Source of the DNA: Eubacterium sp.
GTDB lineage: Bacteria; Bacillota; Clostridia; Oscillospirales; Acutalibacteraceae
DNA length: 64,000 nucleotides
Direction: 5' to 3'
NCBI GenBank assembly: GCA_017446095.1
Contig: JAFSRN010000022.1
Location: 1 to 64,000 of the forward strand
The notes under the pieces were generated by a model. It saw only the letters and a program-made list of their open reading frames with translations. It did not search any database and was not told where the DNA came from. A program made the position numbers and the translations under genes. Positions within the stretch are counted from its first letter, which is position 1, and each line of letters starts with the position of its first letter. Below, piece after piece: positions 50,962-60,116 of this stretch.

Positions 50962-53472
50962 CTAATTAGTCTTTTTATCCTCAACAGGCTTTGCGTCATT
51001 GCCGGATGGAGCAACAGCGGAAGTGCTTGGCTGAGTCTGTGTTTCTGTTACTGCAGAGGTCTGCGGCTGCGTAACTGTAGGCGCAGGTGCAGTAGAGTTG
51101 TTACTTCTTGTGGTACTGTTCGACTTTGTCGATGATTCCTTTGTGGACGAAGGCTCGGTTGTAGGCGGAACGTAGGTTGTTGTACCCGGAAGGTTATCCT
51201 TATCGTACCAGCCGTACATGTTACTGCCTGTGCAGATTTTACCGTTGTGCGGGCTGTACTGCAGCTGAACAATGCCGTCAGGCTGCTTGAACTCGTACTT
51301 CTTAACGCCCTTCTTTTCGTAAATATTCTGCATTACGAGATTCCAGAGCGTACCGCTTGGATTGTAGGAAAGGTTGTATACAACTTCTTTAGGTGTATCG
51401 TAGCCGTACCAAACGCCTGCAATGTATTCAGGTGTGCCGCCCATGAACCAACGGTCCTTATCCTCGGTTGTTGTACCTGTTTTGCCGTAGCACTGGATAC
51501 CGCTGAGCTTGTAGTACATACCTGTACCCTCTGTCATAACGGTCTGCAGCAGCTTGTTCATAATGCCTGCTGTGTCCTCAGAGAGTGCGGCTTCCTTGGT
51601 TTCCTCAGGCTTCTTTTCAATAATAACGTTGCCCTGCGAGTCCTCAATCTTATAGTAAGCGTAGCCCTCGTAGTAGTAACCGCCGTTACCGAATGCCTGG
51701 TATGCGGTAGTCATTTCAAGCGTTGTAACGCCGTTTGTCAAAGCGCCGGTAGCCATAGGCGCGTAGTTTTCGTCCTGAACGTCAAGCGTGGAGATGTGGA
51801 ATCTGCTTGTGATGTAGTCGTAAGAATACGACGGGCCAATCATATCAAGCGTTCTTGCAGCGATGGTGTTCATCGAGTTCGCAAGACCTTTCTGGATTGA
51901 AACCGTGCCGTTTGAGTAAACGCCGCCTTCGTTGGTAGGCCACGGCTCGCCGTCCGGCAAAGTCATAAGCGGTGCGTCCTTAACAGGCGTTGACCAGTAA
52001 ATCTTTGTATCCTTATCCTGCAGACTCTTTTCAAGCGCAGGTCCGTAAACGGAAAGAGGCTTGATTGTAGAACCGGGCTGACGCGTTGACTGCGATGCAC
52101 GGTTGAGGGTACGGTTCGCCTTCTTTTTGCCCGTACCGCCGACAATGCCGAGGATTCTGCCCTTGTAGTTCATTACTACGCACGCACCCTGAACGGTTTC
52201 GTCAGGCATTCTGCGGTAGTTAACATAAACGTCCTCAATAGCGTCCTGAACGTCAAAGTCGATAGCAGAGTAAATCTTGAGTCCGCCGCCGTAAATCATA
52301 TCCCTTGACTTCTTGGCGCTGTAACCCATCTTCTGCAGGTCGTCGATAACCTCTTCAATAACATAGTCCGTGTAGTAAGAGTTGATCGCCTGCTTGCCCT
52401 TTTTCTTGTTCTTATTCTTAACGGTTGAACCCTTGTAATTTTTAGAGTTCGTGTAAACCATTTCGTAATTAATAGCTTCGTTATACTGACTTTCGGTGAT
52501 AAAGCCCTTTTCCTTCATCTTACCGAGAATCCAGCGGCGCCTTGAAACATTGTTTTCAGGGTTAAGCTGGTCGGGATTGGTAAGCGGATCGTAACGTGAA
52601 GGATACTGCGTAATCGCAGCGAGGCACGCACATTCTGCAATGTTAAGATTTTCAACATCCTTACCGAAGTAGGTTTCCGCCGCGGTTCTGACCCCGTAGC
52701 AGCCGTTTGAAAGGTAGATTGTGTTGAGGTACGCCTCAATAATCTCGTCCTTTGAATAGTGCTTTTCAATATTTAGTGCGGAAAGTATCTCATTAAACTT
52801 ACGAACGAAGGTAACGTCGTTCTGGTCTGTAAGGTTCTTAATCAGCTGCTGCGTGATTGTTGAACCGCCCTGACCCTGATTGCCGCGTACAAGGATTACG
52901 CCGCCGACACGCCGCCAGTCAACACCGTGGTGAGTCTGAAAACGCTCGTCCTCGCAGGCAATAAATGCAAGCGGAAGATACTTGGGCATCTCTTTTTTGG
53001 AGAGCCAGATACGGTTTTCCTCACCGTGCAGACGTGTGATTTCCACAGGCTTTTTCTTATTATTCTTCTCATAGCCGTAAATAAACGAAGTCTGGTTCTG
53101 GCTGTATTTTTCCTTATCAAGGTCAAAAACAGGGTCGCCGTTAATAACGCTTATGCCGTAAATAGCAATAACCGATGAGCACACAACGGCAACAACGCCG
53201 ACAACCATAATGAGTGCAAGCAGTGTTTTGCCGAGTTTGCCGAAGAACGAGGCTGCTGCGCTTTTCTCCTTAACCGCAGTCTTTTTAGGCGGCTTCTGCT
53301 TTGGTGCAGGCTTTCTGTTGCGTGTGCCGCGGTCGGAACGTTTTTCGGAATTCCTGACATTGTAAGAACTCGGAAGGTTGCCCTTGCGCTGCTTGTCCTT
53401 GTCATCATTATAAACTTGTTGCGAATTATTCATAAAAGATTCGAGTAAATCATCATAATTCTTGGAAGCCAT
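50962..53472 (-). CDS. Class A penicillin-binding protein (PBP1A-like)
   Basis: Bifunctional peptidoglycan glycosyltransferase/transpeptidase; 836 residues. A basic Lys/Pro-rich cytoplasmic tail is followed by one TM segment (about 83-107). The GT51 domain has CEDERFQTHHGVDW and GGSTITQQLIKN (about 170-210). The transpeptidase set is STRQPGSTIKPL (SxxK), ANSMNT (SxN) and GKTGTT (KTG). The end is a Ser/Thr/Pro/Gln-rich linker of about 70 residues. Membrane-bound, outer face. Confidence 0.96.
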   Translation of the reverse strand: MASKNYDDLLESFMNNSQQVYNDDKDKQRKGNLPSSYNVRNSEKRSDRGTRNRKPAPKQKPPKKTAVKEKSAAASFFGKLGKTLLALIMVVGVVAVVCSSVIAIYGISVINGDPVFDLDKEKYSQNQTSFIYGYEKNNKKKPVEITRLHGEENRIWLSKKEMPKYLPLAFIACEDERFQTHHGVDWRRVGGVILVRGNQGQGGSTITQQLIKNLTDQNDVTFVRKFNEILSALNIEKHYSKDEIIEAYLNTIYLSNGCYGVRTAAETYFGKDVENLNIAECACLAAITQYPSRYDPLTNPDQLNPENNVSRRRWILGKMKEKGFITESQYNEAINYEMVYTNSKNYKGSTVKNKNKKKGKQAINSYYTDYVIEEVIDDLQKMGYSAKKSRDMIYGGGLKIYSAIDFDVQDAIEDVYVNYRRMPDETVQGACVVMNYKGRILGIVGGTGKKKANRTLNRASQSTRQPGSTIKPLSVYGPALEKSLQDKDTKIYWSTPVKDAPLMTLPDGEPWPTNEGGVYSNGTVSIQKGLANSMNTIAARTLDMIGPSYSYDYITSRFHISTLDVQDENYAPMATGALTNGVTTLEMTTAYQAFGNGGYYYEGYAYYKIEDSQGNVIIEKKPEETKEAALSEDTAGIMNKLLQTVMTEGTGMYYKLSGIQCYGKTGTTTEDKDRWFMGGTPEYIAGVWYGYDTPKEVVYNLSYNPSGTLWNLVMQNIYEKKGVKKYEFKQPDGIVQLQYSPHNGKICTGSNMYGWYDKDNLPGTTTYVPPTTEPSSTKESSTKSNSTTRSNNSTAPAPTVTQPQTSAVTETQTQPSTSAVAPSGNDAKPVEDKKTN

Positions 53473-53566
53473 AAGATATCTCCTTAAATTTACTGCCTTA
53501 TATTATAATATATTACAACGAAAAAATAAAGAAAAAATTACAAAAATTAATAATTGTTTACAATTT

Positions 53567-54448
53567 TTAGGGAAAATTTATCTTTCTGGCACGTTTTTTA
53601 TTCATTTCTACGTACCGTGTTTTGACAATTACGTCGTCATACGTCTTTTTAGCCCTGATGAACACCCAGTAGGTCTGGTGGCATCTGCGGCACTTTGCAG
53701 CGCCTTTGAACGCCTTGTTCTGCACCGTGTATTCCCCGCTGTTGCGCAGTTTTTTGCCGCACTTCGGACAGGCAAGTTCGGCTTCATCTACCTTAAAAAC
53801 GGATGAATCAAGCGACGTGATGTAGTACGGCTTAAACAGCAGCCTTTCAAAAAATGAGGAATCGCATTGCTTGACATATGCATTAAGCTTGTCCTTATCA
53901 TACACGCGCTTAAAGCACTCTGCAGTGACATAGCAGTCGGCAAGCGCTCTGTGCAGCTTCTCTATGTCAATCTCAACGCCAAATTCCTCTGCGCATTTTG
54001 ACAGCGCAATCTGGTTGTTTTTATGTTCTTCGTCACGCTCAACAAAAGCCATGCAGTATTTTTGCACATCGCAGTAATTGCGCATAAAATCGACCTTGCA
54101 GTTGCCGAAATGCTGCAGGAAATTGCCTGAAAGAACGTATAAGTCGGAATTGCTCCAGCTCATAAAGACATTGTCATCGCCTGCGCCCCACCTTGCAAAA
54201 TCGGAAAATGCGTCCTTAAAACGAATACCGTTTTCCTTAAGTTCCTCGTTGGTAATGCCGGTGAGGTTTTTGCATCTGCCGGACAGCTTTTTGGTGAGTT
54301 CAGGCGTAATCATCTGCTTGAAAGTGTCGACTATATTTAATTTTTCGTCAAGCTTAACAGCGCCGATTTCAATAATCTCGTTCATAAAATTATGGACGAT
54401 ATGGCTGTAAGCATTGTTCCATTCAAAGTCAAAAATAATATAGTACAC
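53567..54448 (-). CDS. DnaQ-like 3'-5' exonuclease with C-terminal zinc ribbon
   Basis: 293-residue DEDDh exonuclease. Exo I is IIFDFEWN (D7, E9) and Exo III is LHRALADCYVT (H and D, about 165-175). The middle Exo II Asp is in MSWSNSDLYVL. An unusual C-terminal zinc ribbon has CPKCGKKL and CRRCHQTY (about 228-265), probably for nucleic-acid binding. DNA versus RNA substrate is unclear. Confidence 0.88.
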   Translation of the reverse strand: MYYIIFDFEWNNAYSHIVHNFMNEIIEIGAVKLDEKLNIVDTFKQMITPELTKKLSGRCKNLTGITNEELKENGIRFKDAFSDFARWGAGDDNVFMSWSNSDLYVLSGNFLQHFGNCKVDFMRNYCDVQKYCMAFVERDEEHKNNQIALSKCAEEFGVEIDIEKLHRALADCYVTAECFKRVYDKDKLNAYVKQCDSSFFERLLFKPYYITSLDSSVFKVDEAELACPKCGKKLRNSGEYTVQNKAFKGAAKCRRCHQTYWVFIRAKKTYDDVIVKTRYVEMNKKRARKINFP

Positions 54449-54483
54449 GTTTTATCCTCAAAAGTTCAAACCTATTGAACCAA

Positions 54484-54519
54484 TAAAAAACAGCCTTGCA
54501 ACTGCAAAATTGCAAGGCT
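54484..54519 (-). terminator. Terminator of secG
   Basis: AGCCTTGCAA/TTGCAAGGCT perfect stem with an 8-base loop, tail GTTTTTTATT on the minus strand. Confidence 0.92.
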
Positions 54520-54531
54520 ACTTACTGAATG

Positions 54532-54780
54532 TTAAACAAAAAGGAATACAAGAAATGCTGCAAGTACTACAACAAAGAAGAGTACTATTAAGTACTTTGT
54601 AAGTCTTTCAAGTTTGCCTTCGATTGTTCTGCCTTTAGACCTGTTGTCAAAGTTATTTGCACCGCCTGTGATAGCGCCCGAAAGGTTTTGTGAACGACCT
54701 TCCTGCATAAGAACTACAACAGTAATAACAATTGATGCAACGATAAGTACGCCGCCGAATACATAATGATACCAAAGCAT
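54532..54780 (-). CDS. secG: Preprotein translocase subunit SecG
   Basis: 82-residue membrane protein of the Sec channel with two hydrophobic helices (VLIVASIVITVVVLMQEG and LIVLFFVVVLAAFLVFL) and the conserved LMQEGRSQNLSGAI loop. GGAGG precedes the ATG. Promoter at 54835-54863. Confidence 0.95.
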   Translation of the reverse strand: MLWYHYVFGGVLIVASIVITVVVLMQEGRSQNLSGAITGGANNFDNRSKGRTIEGKLERLTKYLIVLFFVVVLAAFLVFLFV

Positions 54781-54834
54781 AATTAATCCTCCGAATTATA
54801 TAAAAGTCAATAATCTATAATTTTACGCCCGTTA

Positions 54835-54863
54835 ATTATAGCACAAGTGATATTATAATGCAA
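54835..54863 (-). promoter_or_regulatory. Promoter of secG
   Basis: Minus strand: -35 TTGCAT (54863-54858), 17-base spacer, -10 TATAAT (54840-54835). Confidence 0.8.
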
Positions 54864-54879
54864 GTATTTTTTTCAATTA

Positions 54880-57120
54880 TTAAAATGTGATTTGTGCGGT
54901 GTTGTCGGCAGGACTCGGAAGTGCGCCCGCTGCAGGCAGATTCTTTGTCCTGAAGCGCCATGCTTTTTCAAACTCGCCTTCCTGATAAAAATGCATAGAT
55001 TCAAGCACGTGCTTTTTCTTTTGCGTCATAACGGACACGCCGATTGTATCCTTTGTGGTTTTGGCTGCAAGCGCGCCTGTGTTGAGCAGCAGCATCCTGC
55101 CGCTTGACGAGCAAAGCACGAGTTCGGTATCTTCTTCAATGTACTCACAGGCAACAAGCGGTACCTTGTCGGAATACGCTTTAAGCAGCTTTTTGCGGTT
55201 AGTTTTGGTCTGATAAGCAGAGATGTCAACCTTCGCAATCTTGCCGTTTTCAAACGCAAAAATCATATAGCCCTTGTACTCGTGAATTACGCAGATATAT
55301 ACAGTTTTTTCGTCGGGCTCCATGCCTAGCTTTGTGGCAACATATGTGCCGAGAAGCGATGCCTTGGAGTCTGCAAAATCGTCAACCTTTGCTTTGTATA
55401 CCTGCGCTTTATCTGTAAAGGCAAGGATTTCGTCGCGGTTTGAGCACTCGAATACACGCTGAACCTCGTCGCCCTCTTTAACCTTCTGGTCTCCTGACAT
55501 ACGCAGGTTTGCCGTGCGGATTTTGTTGAGGTAACCCTCTTTGGTGATAAACAGAGTAACGGGATAATCAGGCACTTCAACAACTGCATTGTCGTCAAAC
55601 TGCTCAACTTCGTAGAGAATCTGCGTTTTCCTTTCGCCCGAATACTTTGCGCTGACCTCCGTGAGTTCCTTGATGATAATCTTCTTGAGCTTGTTCTTGC
55701 TTGCAAGGATACCCTCAAGTTCGGCAATCTCTTTTTTAAGCGTTTCAATATCCTTGGTGCGCTTTAAGATGTACTCTTTATTGAGGTGGCGGAGTTTGAT
55801 TTCCGCAACAAATTCAGCCTGAAGCTTGTCGATACCAAAGCCAATCATAAGGTTTGGTACAACGTCGGATTCCGACTCTGTGCCGCGGATAATCTTAATT
55901 GCTTTGTCGATGTCAAGCAGTATCTTTTCAAGACCTTCAAGCAGGTGCAGCCTGTCCGCCTTTTTATTAAGCGTAAACTGCGTTCTGCGGCGTACGCACT
56001 CAAGGCGGAAGTCAATCCACTCTTTGAGTATTGAGTTAACGCCGAGCACCTTCGGCGTGCCTTTGATAAGCACGTTGAAGTTGCAGGAAAATGCGTCCTC
56101 AAGCGGAGTCATCTTATATAGCTTCGCCATAAGCTTGTCGGGGTCAGTTCCCCTCTTGAGGTCAAGCGTGATGCGCAGACCTTTGAGGTCGGTTTCGTCA
56201 CGGATGTCGGACAGTTCCCTAACTTTATTAGATTTAACCAGCTCAACAATTTTGTCGATAATCGCTTCGGAAGTGGTAGTAGGCGGAATCTCCGTTATAT
56301 CAATGCAGTTGTACGACTTATCATAAGTGTACTTTGCGCGCACCTTAACAGAGCCCCTGCCGGTGGAATAAATCTTTTCAAATTCTTCCTTATCATAGAT
56401 AACGTAACCGCCGCCGACGAAATCGGGCGCAAGCAGCGTTTCCGAAATCTCGTGGTCGGGATTCTTGATAAGAGCAATCGTAGTTTCGCAGAGCTCGCCA
56501 AGGTTAAACGATGCGATTGAGGAAGCCATTCCTACTGCGATACCCGTTGTTACGTTAGACAGAATTGACGGGAACGTTACGGGCAGCAGCGTAGGCTCTT
56601 TCATCGTGTTATCGTAGTTGTCGACAAAGTCAACCGTGTCCTTGTTGATATCCTCAAACAGTTCTTTTGAAATAGGCGCTAACTTCGCCTCTGTGTAACG
56701 CGAAGCGGCGTACATCATATTTTTTGAATACGCTTTACCGAAGTTACCCTTCGACTCAACGTATGGGTAAAGCAGGCTTTCATTACCGCGCGACAGACGA
56801 ATCATCGTCTCGTAAATCGAAGCGTCGCCGTGCGGATTAAGCTGCATTGTTCTGCCGACGATGTTTGCGCTTTTTACCGTGCCGCCCTGCAGCAAGCCCA
56901 TATTGTACATAGTGTACAGCAGCTTCCTGTGTGAGGGCTTGAAGCCGTCGATTTCCGGAATTGCACGGGAAATAATTACGCTCATCGCGTAAGGCATAAA
57001 GTTTTCTTTTAAAGTATCGGTAACCTGTTCGTCCTTAATGCTGCCTGCGCCCTGAATGTGGACGTTATCAGCAAGCGGATTAACAGCAGTTTCGGGTGTA
57101 TTCTTTTTTCTTCTTGCCAT
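54880..57120 (-). CDS. Type II DNA topoisomerase subunit A (GyrA/ParC family, divergent)
   Basis: 746-residue DNA-cleaving subunit. The catalytic Tyr is in AASRYTEAKL (about 130-139), the winged-helix NPHGDASIYETMIRLS (about 94-109) is the drug-binding region, and MKEPTLLPVTFPSIL and IAVGMAS follow. The C-terminal beta-pinwheel (about 520-720) lacks the Gln-rich GyrA box (QRRGGKG), which points to a decatenase (ParC-like) rather than a supercoiling gyrase. It lies 12 bases after the B subunit. The set differs from the usual Clostridial gyrase, which is presumably elsewhere. Confidence 0.9.
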   Translation of the reverse strand: MARRKKNTPETAVNPLADNVHIQGAGSIKDEQVTDTLKENFMPYAMSVIISRAIPEIDGFKPSHRKLLYTMYNMGLLQGGTVKSANIVGRTMQLNPHGDASIYETMIRLSRGNESLLYPYVESKGNFGKAYSKNMMYAASRYTEAKLAPISKELFEDINKDTVDFVDNYDNTMKEPTLLPVTFPSILSNVTTGIAVGMASSIASFNLGELCETTIALIKNPDHEISETLLAPDFVGGGYVIYDKEEFEKIYSTGRGSVKVRAKYTYDKSYNCIDITEIPPTTTSEAIIDKIVELVKSNKVRELSDIRDETDLKGLRITLDLKRGTDPDKLMAKLYKMTPLEDAFSCNFNVLIKGTPKVLGVNSILKEWIDFRLECVRRRTQFTLNKKADRLHLLEGLEKILLDIDKAIKIIRGTESESDVVPNLMIGFGIDKLQAEFVAEIKLRHLNKEYILKRTKDIETLKKEIAELEGILASKNKLKKIIIKELTEVSAKYSGERKTQILYEVEQFDDNAVVEVPDYPVTLFITKEGYLNKIRTANLRMSGDQKVKEGDEVQRVFECSNRDEILAFTDKAQVYKAKVDDFADSKASLLGTYVATKLGMEPDEKTVYICVIHEYKGYMIFAFENGKIAKVDISAYQTKTNRKKLLKAYSDKVPLVACEYIEEDTELVLCSSSGRMLLLNTGALAAKTTKDTIGVSVMTQKKKHVLESMHFYQEGEFEKAWRFRTKNLPAAGALPSPADNTAQITF

Positions 57121-57132
57121 AATAATACCCCC

Positions 57133-59115
57133 TTACGATACGTCTGCGGCATCAAGATACAGATGCCCGTAGTTTGATATGAATTCGCGCCTGTCCTCAA
57201 GATTATCACCGAGAAGCAGGTCAAATATTTCGCTTGTTGCTTCAGCGTCGCTCGGCGTAACCTTAATCAGCCTGCGAGTTGCAGGATTCATAGTGGTAAG
57301 GCTCATCATCTCCGCCTCGTTTTCGCCAAGACCCTTTGAACGCTGAACTGTGTACTTTTTGTCGCCGATTTCCTTGCGGATTTCGTCCATCTCAACTTCG
57401 TTATACGCAAAATAAGTCTGGTCTTTGCAGGTAACTTCGTATAGCGGCGACTCTGCGATAAACACCTTGCCCTCCTCAATGAGCTTGGGCATAAGGCGGT
57501 AAATCATTGTGAGAATAAGTGTTCTGATATGGAAGCCGTCAACGTCGGCATCGGTACAAATCATAATCTTGTTCCAACGCAGAGCGTCCATATCGAAAAG
57601 CGAAACGTCCTTTGCAGCCTTGCTTTTAACCTCAACGCCGCAACCGAGAACCTTGATTAGATCGGTGATGATTTCACTCTTAAAAATCTTGTCGTAATCG
57701 GACTTAAGGCAGTTGAGAATTTTACCCCTTACAGGCATAAGCGCCTGGAAGTTCGCGTCGCGCGCCTGCTTGCAGGCGCCGAGAGCGGAATCACCCTCTA
57801 CAATAAATATTTCGCGTTCGCTTACGTCCTTTGAGCGGCAGTCAACAAACTTCTGGATACGGTTGGTCATATCGACCTTCGCCTGCAGCGTTGTTTTAAG
57901 GTTTTTCCTCGTCTTTTCCGCCTTAACGCGCGAGCGCATATTAATAAGAATCTGGTCGGCAATCTTGTCCGCGTCCATCTTATTTTCAATAAAATAGATT
58001 TCAAGCTGCTTGCGGAAGAAGTCCGTCATAGCTTCCTGAATAAACTTGTTTGTTATCGCCTTTTTTGTCTGGTTTTCGTAAGATGTCTGCGTTGAAAAGC
58101 TTGACACAACAAAGATTATGCACTCTTCAACGTCCTGAATATTAACCTGCGGGTCAGTTTTATTAAACTTATTATTCGCCTTCATATACGCGTTAATCTG
58201 GTTAACAAACGCGCTGCGAAAAGCCTTCTCCGGCGCACCGCCGTGCTCAAGAAAGCTTGAGTTGTGGTAGTATTCTTTAACCTGCGTTTTTTGCGAAAAT
58301 GCAAGCGCAGCCTTGATTTTTAGCTTGTAGGTGTCAAGGTCTTCCCTGTCCTTGCCTTCGCGGTCACACTCCCAGTACTGCGGTGTGGTAAATGCGGTTT
58401 CGCCGGCAAGCTCTTTAACGTAATCCTGAATACCGTTTTCATAGCAGTATTCCGTGGTTTCAAACTGAGATGCGCTCGTCTGGTTTTTGAACACAAACTT
58501 TATGCCGTCGTTAACGATTGCCTGATGCTTCATTGTCTGCAAAAAGTATTCAGGCTGAACGTTAATATCAGTAAACACCTTGAGGTCGGGCTTCCACCTG
58601 ATTTTTGTGCCGGTGTCGCCGCGCCTGCCGTAAGGCTCTTTTGTAAGTCCTCCGATATTTTCGCCCTTTTCAAAATGAAGCGTGTACTTGAAGCCGTCGC
58701 GCTTGATTTCCGCATCCATATACTCACTCGCAAACTGCGTAGCGCAGAGTCCGAGACCGTTAAGTCCAAGTGAATACTGGTAGTTGGAAGCGCTGTTATT
58801 ATCGTACTTACCGCCTGCATAGAGCGTGCAGAACAGCAGTTTCCAGTTCCATTCATCTTCGTTTTTATTGAACTCTACGGGGATGCCGCGGCCAAAGTCC
58901 TGCACCTCAACAGAGCCGTCAAGAAAACGCGTAACAACAATTTTGTTACCGTGGCCTTCACGCGCCTCATCTATAGAGTTACTCATAATCTCAAATATAG
59001 AGTGCTGGCAGCCCTCAATGCCGTCTGAACCGAATATAACAGCAGGACGAAGTCTGACCTGATCAGCACCTTTTAACGACTTAATACTGTCGTTACCGTA
59101 AGCCTTTTTTGCCAT
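57133..59115 (-). CDS. Type II DNA topoisomerase subunit B (GyrB/ParE family, divergent)
   Basis: ATPase/toprim subunit, 660 residues from ATG 59115, which has GGAGGA upstream. GHKL ATPase: RLRPAVIFGSDG, EIMSNSIDEA and the GLNGLGLCAT loop. Toprim: EGDSALGACKQARD and CTDADVDGFHIRTL (metal acids), then QRSKGLGENEAEMM. The usual RPGMYIGS reads RPAVIFGS, a mark of the divergent group. Pairs with the A subunit downstream. Confidence 0.92.
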   Translation of the reverse strand: MAKKAYGNDSIKSLKGADQVRLRPAVIFGSDGIEGCQHSIFEIMSNSIDEAREGHGNKIVVTRFLDGSVEVQDFGRGIPVEFNKNEDEWNWKLLFCTLYAGGKYDNNSASNYQYSLGLNGLGLCATQFASEYMDAEIKRDGFKYTLHFEKGENIGGLTKEPYGRRGDTGTKIRWKPDLKVFTDINVQPEYFLQTMKHQAIVNDGIKFVFKNQTSASQFETTEYCYENGIQDYVKELAGETAFTTPQYWECDREGKDREDLDTYKLKIKAALAFSQKTQVKEYYHNSSFLEHGGAPEKAFRSAFVNQINAYMKANNKFNKTDPQVNIQDVEECIIFVVSSFSTQTSYENQTKKAITNKFIQEAMTDFFRKQLEIYFIENKMDADKIADQILINMRSRVKAEKTRKNLKTTLQAKVDMTNRIQKFVDCRSKDVSEREIFIVEGDSALGACKQARDANFQALMPVRGKILNCLKSDYDKIFKSEIITDLIKVLGCGVEVKSKAAKDVSLFDMDALRWNKIMICTDADVDGFHIRTLILTMIYRLMPKLIEEGKVFIAESPLYEVTCKDQTYFAYNEVEMDEIRKEIGDKKYTVQRSKGLGENEAEMMSLTTMNPATRRLIKVTPSDAEATSEIFDLLLGDNLEDRREFISNYGHLYLDAADVS

Positions 59116-59150
59116 AAGATTCCTCCATAAGAAGTGTACATACATTGTCA

Positions 59151-59180
59151 ATTATACAATATGTTGTATATAAAAGTCAA
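59151..59180 (-). promoter_or_regulatory. Promoter of topoisomerase operon
   Basis: Minus strand: -35 TTGACT (59180-59175), 18-base spacer, -10 TATAAT (59156-59151). Confidence 0.75.
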
Positions 59181-59233
59181 GAATGAAATTATATTTTAAT
59201 TATAATATCTGCTTTGCACTAAAATTGTCGCAT

Positions 59234-59265
59234 AAACAAAAAACGGACAGCATAGCGCTGCCCGT
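59234..59265 (-). terminator. Terminator of acidic peptide gene
   Basis: ACGGGCAGC/GCTGTCCGT stem (one G-U) with a 5-base loop and tail TTTTTGTTT on the minus strand, 13 bases after the peptide stop. Confidence 0.88.
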
Positions 59266-59277
59266 AAATGTATTAAT

Positions 59278-59394
59278 TCAGATCTGACCGCTTGTGTCGC
59301 CGTCCTCAAGTCCGCCTTCGGTACTTGTGGTAAGCACGTCAACTTCGTCATATAACTCAAGTTCTACTGATGGTGTTTCATATCTTTCTTTCAC
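59278..59394 (-). CDS. Small acidic peptide (38 aa), function unknown
   Basis: 38-residue peptide from GTG 59394, with GGGAGTG upstream at good spacing and TGA stop. It begins KERYETPSVELELYDE, continues DVLTTSTEGG, and ends DGDTSGQI, with 11 acidic and 2 basic residues and no cysteine. A consensus promoter at 59428-59456 and a strong terminator at 59234-59265 make a complete single-gene unit, which is hard to explain by chance. Short peptides with YExPxxE and a DVxTTS segment recur, from memory, in gut Clostridia, and some are suspected peptide precursors; no modifying enzyme or transporter is adjacent. I cannot assign a function. Confidence 0.78.
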   Translation of the reverse strand: MKERYETPSVELELYDEVDVLTTSTEGGLEDGDTSGQI

Positions 59395-59427
59395 AATATT
59401 CACTCCCAAACAAATTATTACGCTTAT

Positions 59428-59456
59428 ATTATACAACTTTTGCAATATTTCGTCAA
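59428..59456 (-). promoter_or_regulatory. Promoter of acidic peptide gene
   Basis: Minus strand: -35 TTGACG (59456-59451), 17-base spacer, -10 TATAAT (59433-59428). Confidence 0.82.
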
Positions 59457-59541
59457 GTGTCGATTAAAAGAAAATACATAATGCCTGTTACAAAAAACAG
59501 ACCACAATAGTGATTTATCAGAAAGCTGAAAGTATCCGTTT

Positions 59542-60087
59542 TTATCTTATTTTTAAAACAGGACTATTTTTATGATAGCGGTCCACTAAAGAAACAAAAT
59601 TAGTAAAATCTTTAAACATCGGATCGTAAAAGCTTTCGGTAATATTAATATTAAGTTTTTCCATAGAACCAAAAATTTCAATTAAAGCGTTAAAAATTAT
59701 TTTACTATAATTATTATCGAGCATTTCTTTAACATATGCTCTTATTAAGACGCCAAAACCTAATCTATAAACATATTCATTATCAATTCCTTCTTCTTCT
59801 TTTTCTTCCTCTGTCATAGAATCATAATAATCAAACCCGCCCCAATCTTCATGGCGCGTATAATCAGGAAAGTTTTCTGCAATTGGATCGTTGTACAAAT
59901 AATCATATTTACTTGCAACTTCTACTGCTTTTTCTTCAAAACTAAAATACAATTCCTCCGTATCTGTTATATTTGAATTGATAATTTTTTTCTCATATTC
60001 TTCACATATCGCTTTAACAGCGAGAAACGGAACTTCTTCGTAGTATTCTTTTTTTTCGGGTAATTCAATCGTTATCGTTTTCTTCAT
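59542..60087 (-). CDS. AT-rich orphan protein, function unknown
   Basis: 181-residue acidic protein, rich in Glu, Tyr, Asn and Ile, with no signal peptide or membrane helix. A strongly charged stretch (MTEEEKEEEG, about 90-100) lies in the middle. Codon use is clearly more AT-rich than in neighbouring genes, which suggests recent transfer or an accessory locus. AAAGGA fits ATG 60087 better than the ATG 9 bases earlier. I do not recognise any domain. It stands between the peptide gene and the tRNA-like repeats, with no terminator visible after it. Confidence 0.7.
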   Translation of the reverse strand: MKKTITIELPEKKEYYEEVPFLAVKAICEEYEKKIINSNITDTEELYFSFEEKAVEVASKYDYLYNDPIAENFPDYTRHEDWGGFDYYDSMTEEEKEEEGIDNEYVYRLGFGVLIRAYVKEMLDNNYSKIIFNALIEIFGSMEKLNINITESFYDPMFKDFTNFVSLVDRYHKNSPVLKIR

Positions 60088-60116
60088 TTTATTCATTTCC
60101 TTTCGTTATTGATTAC

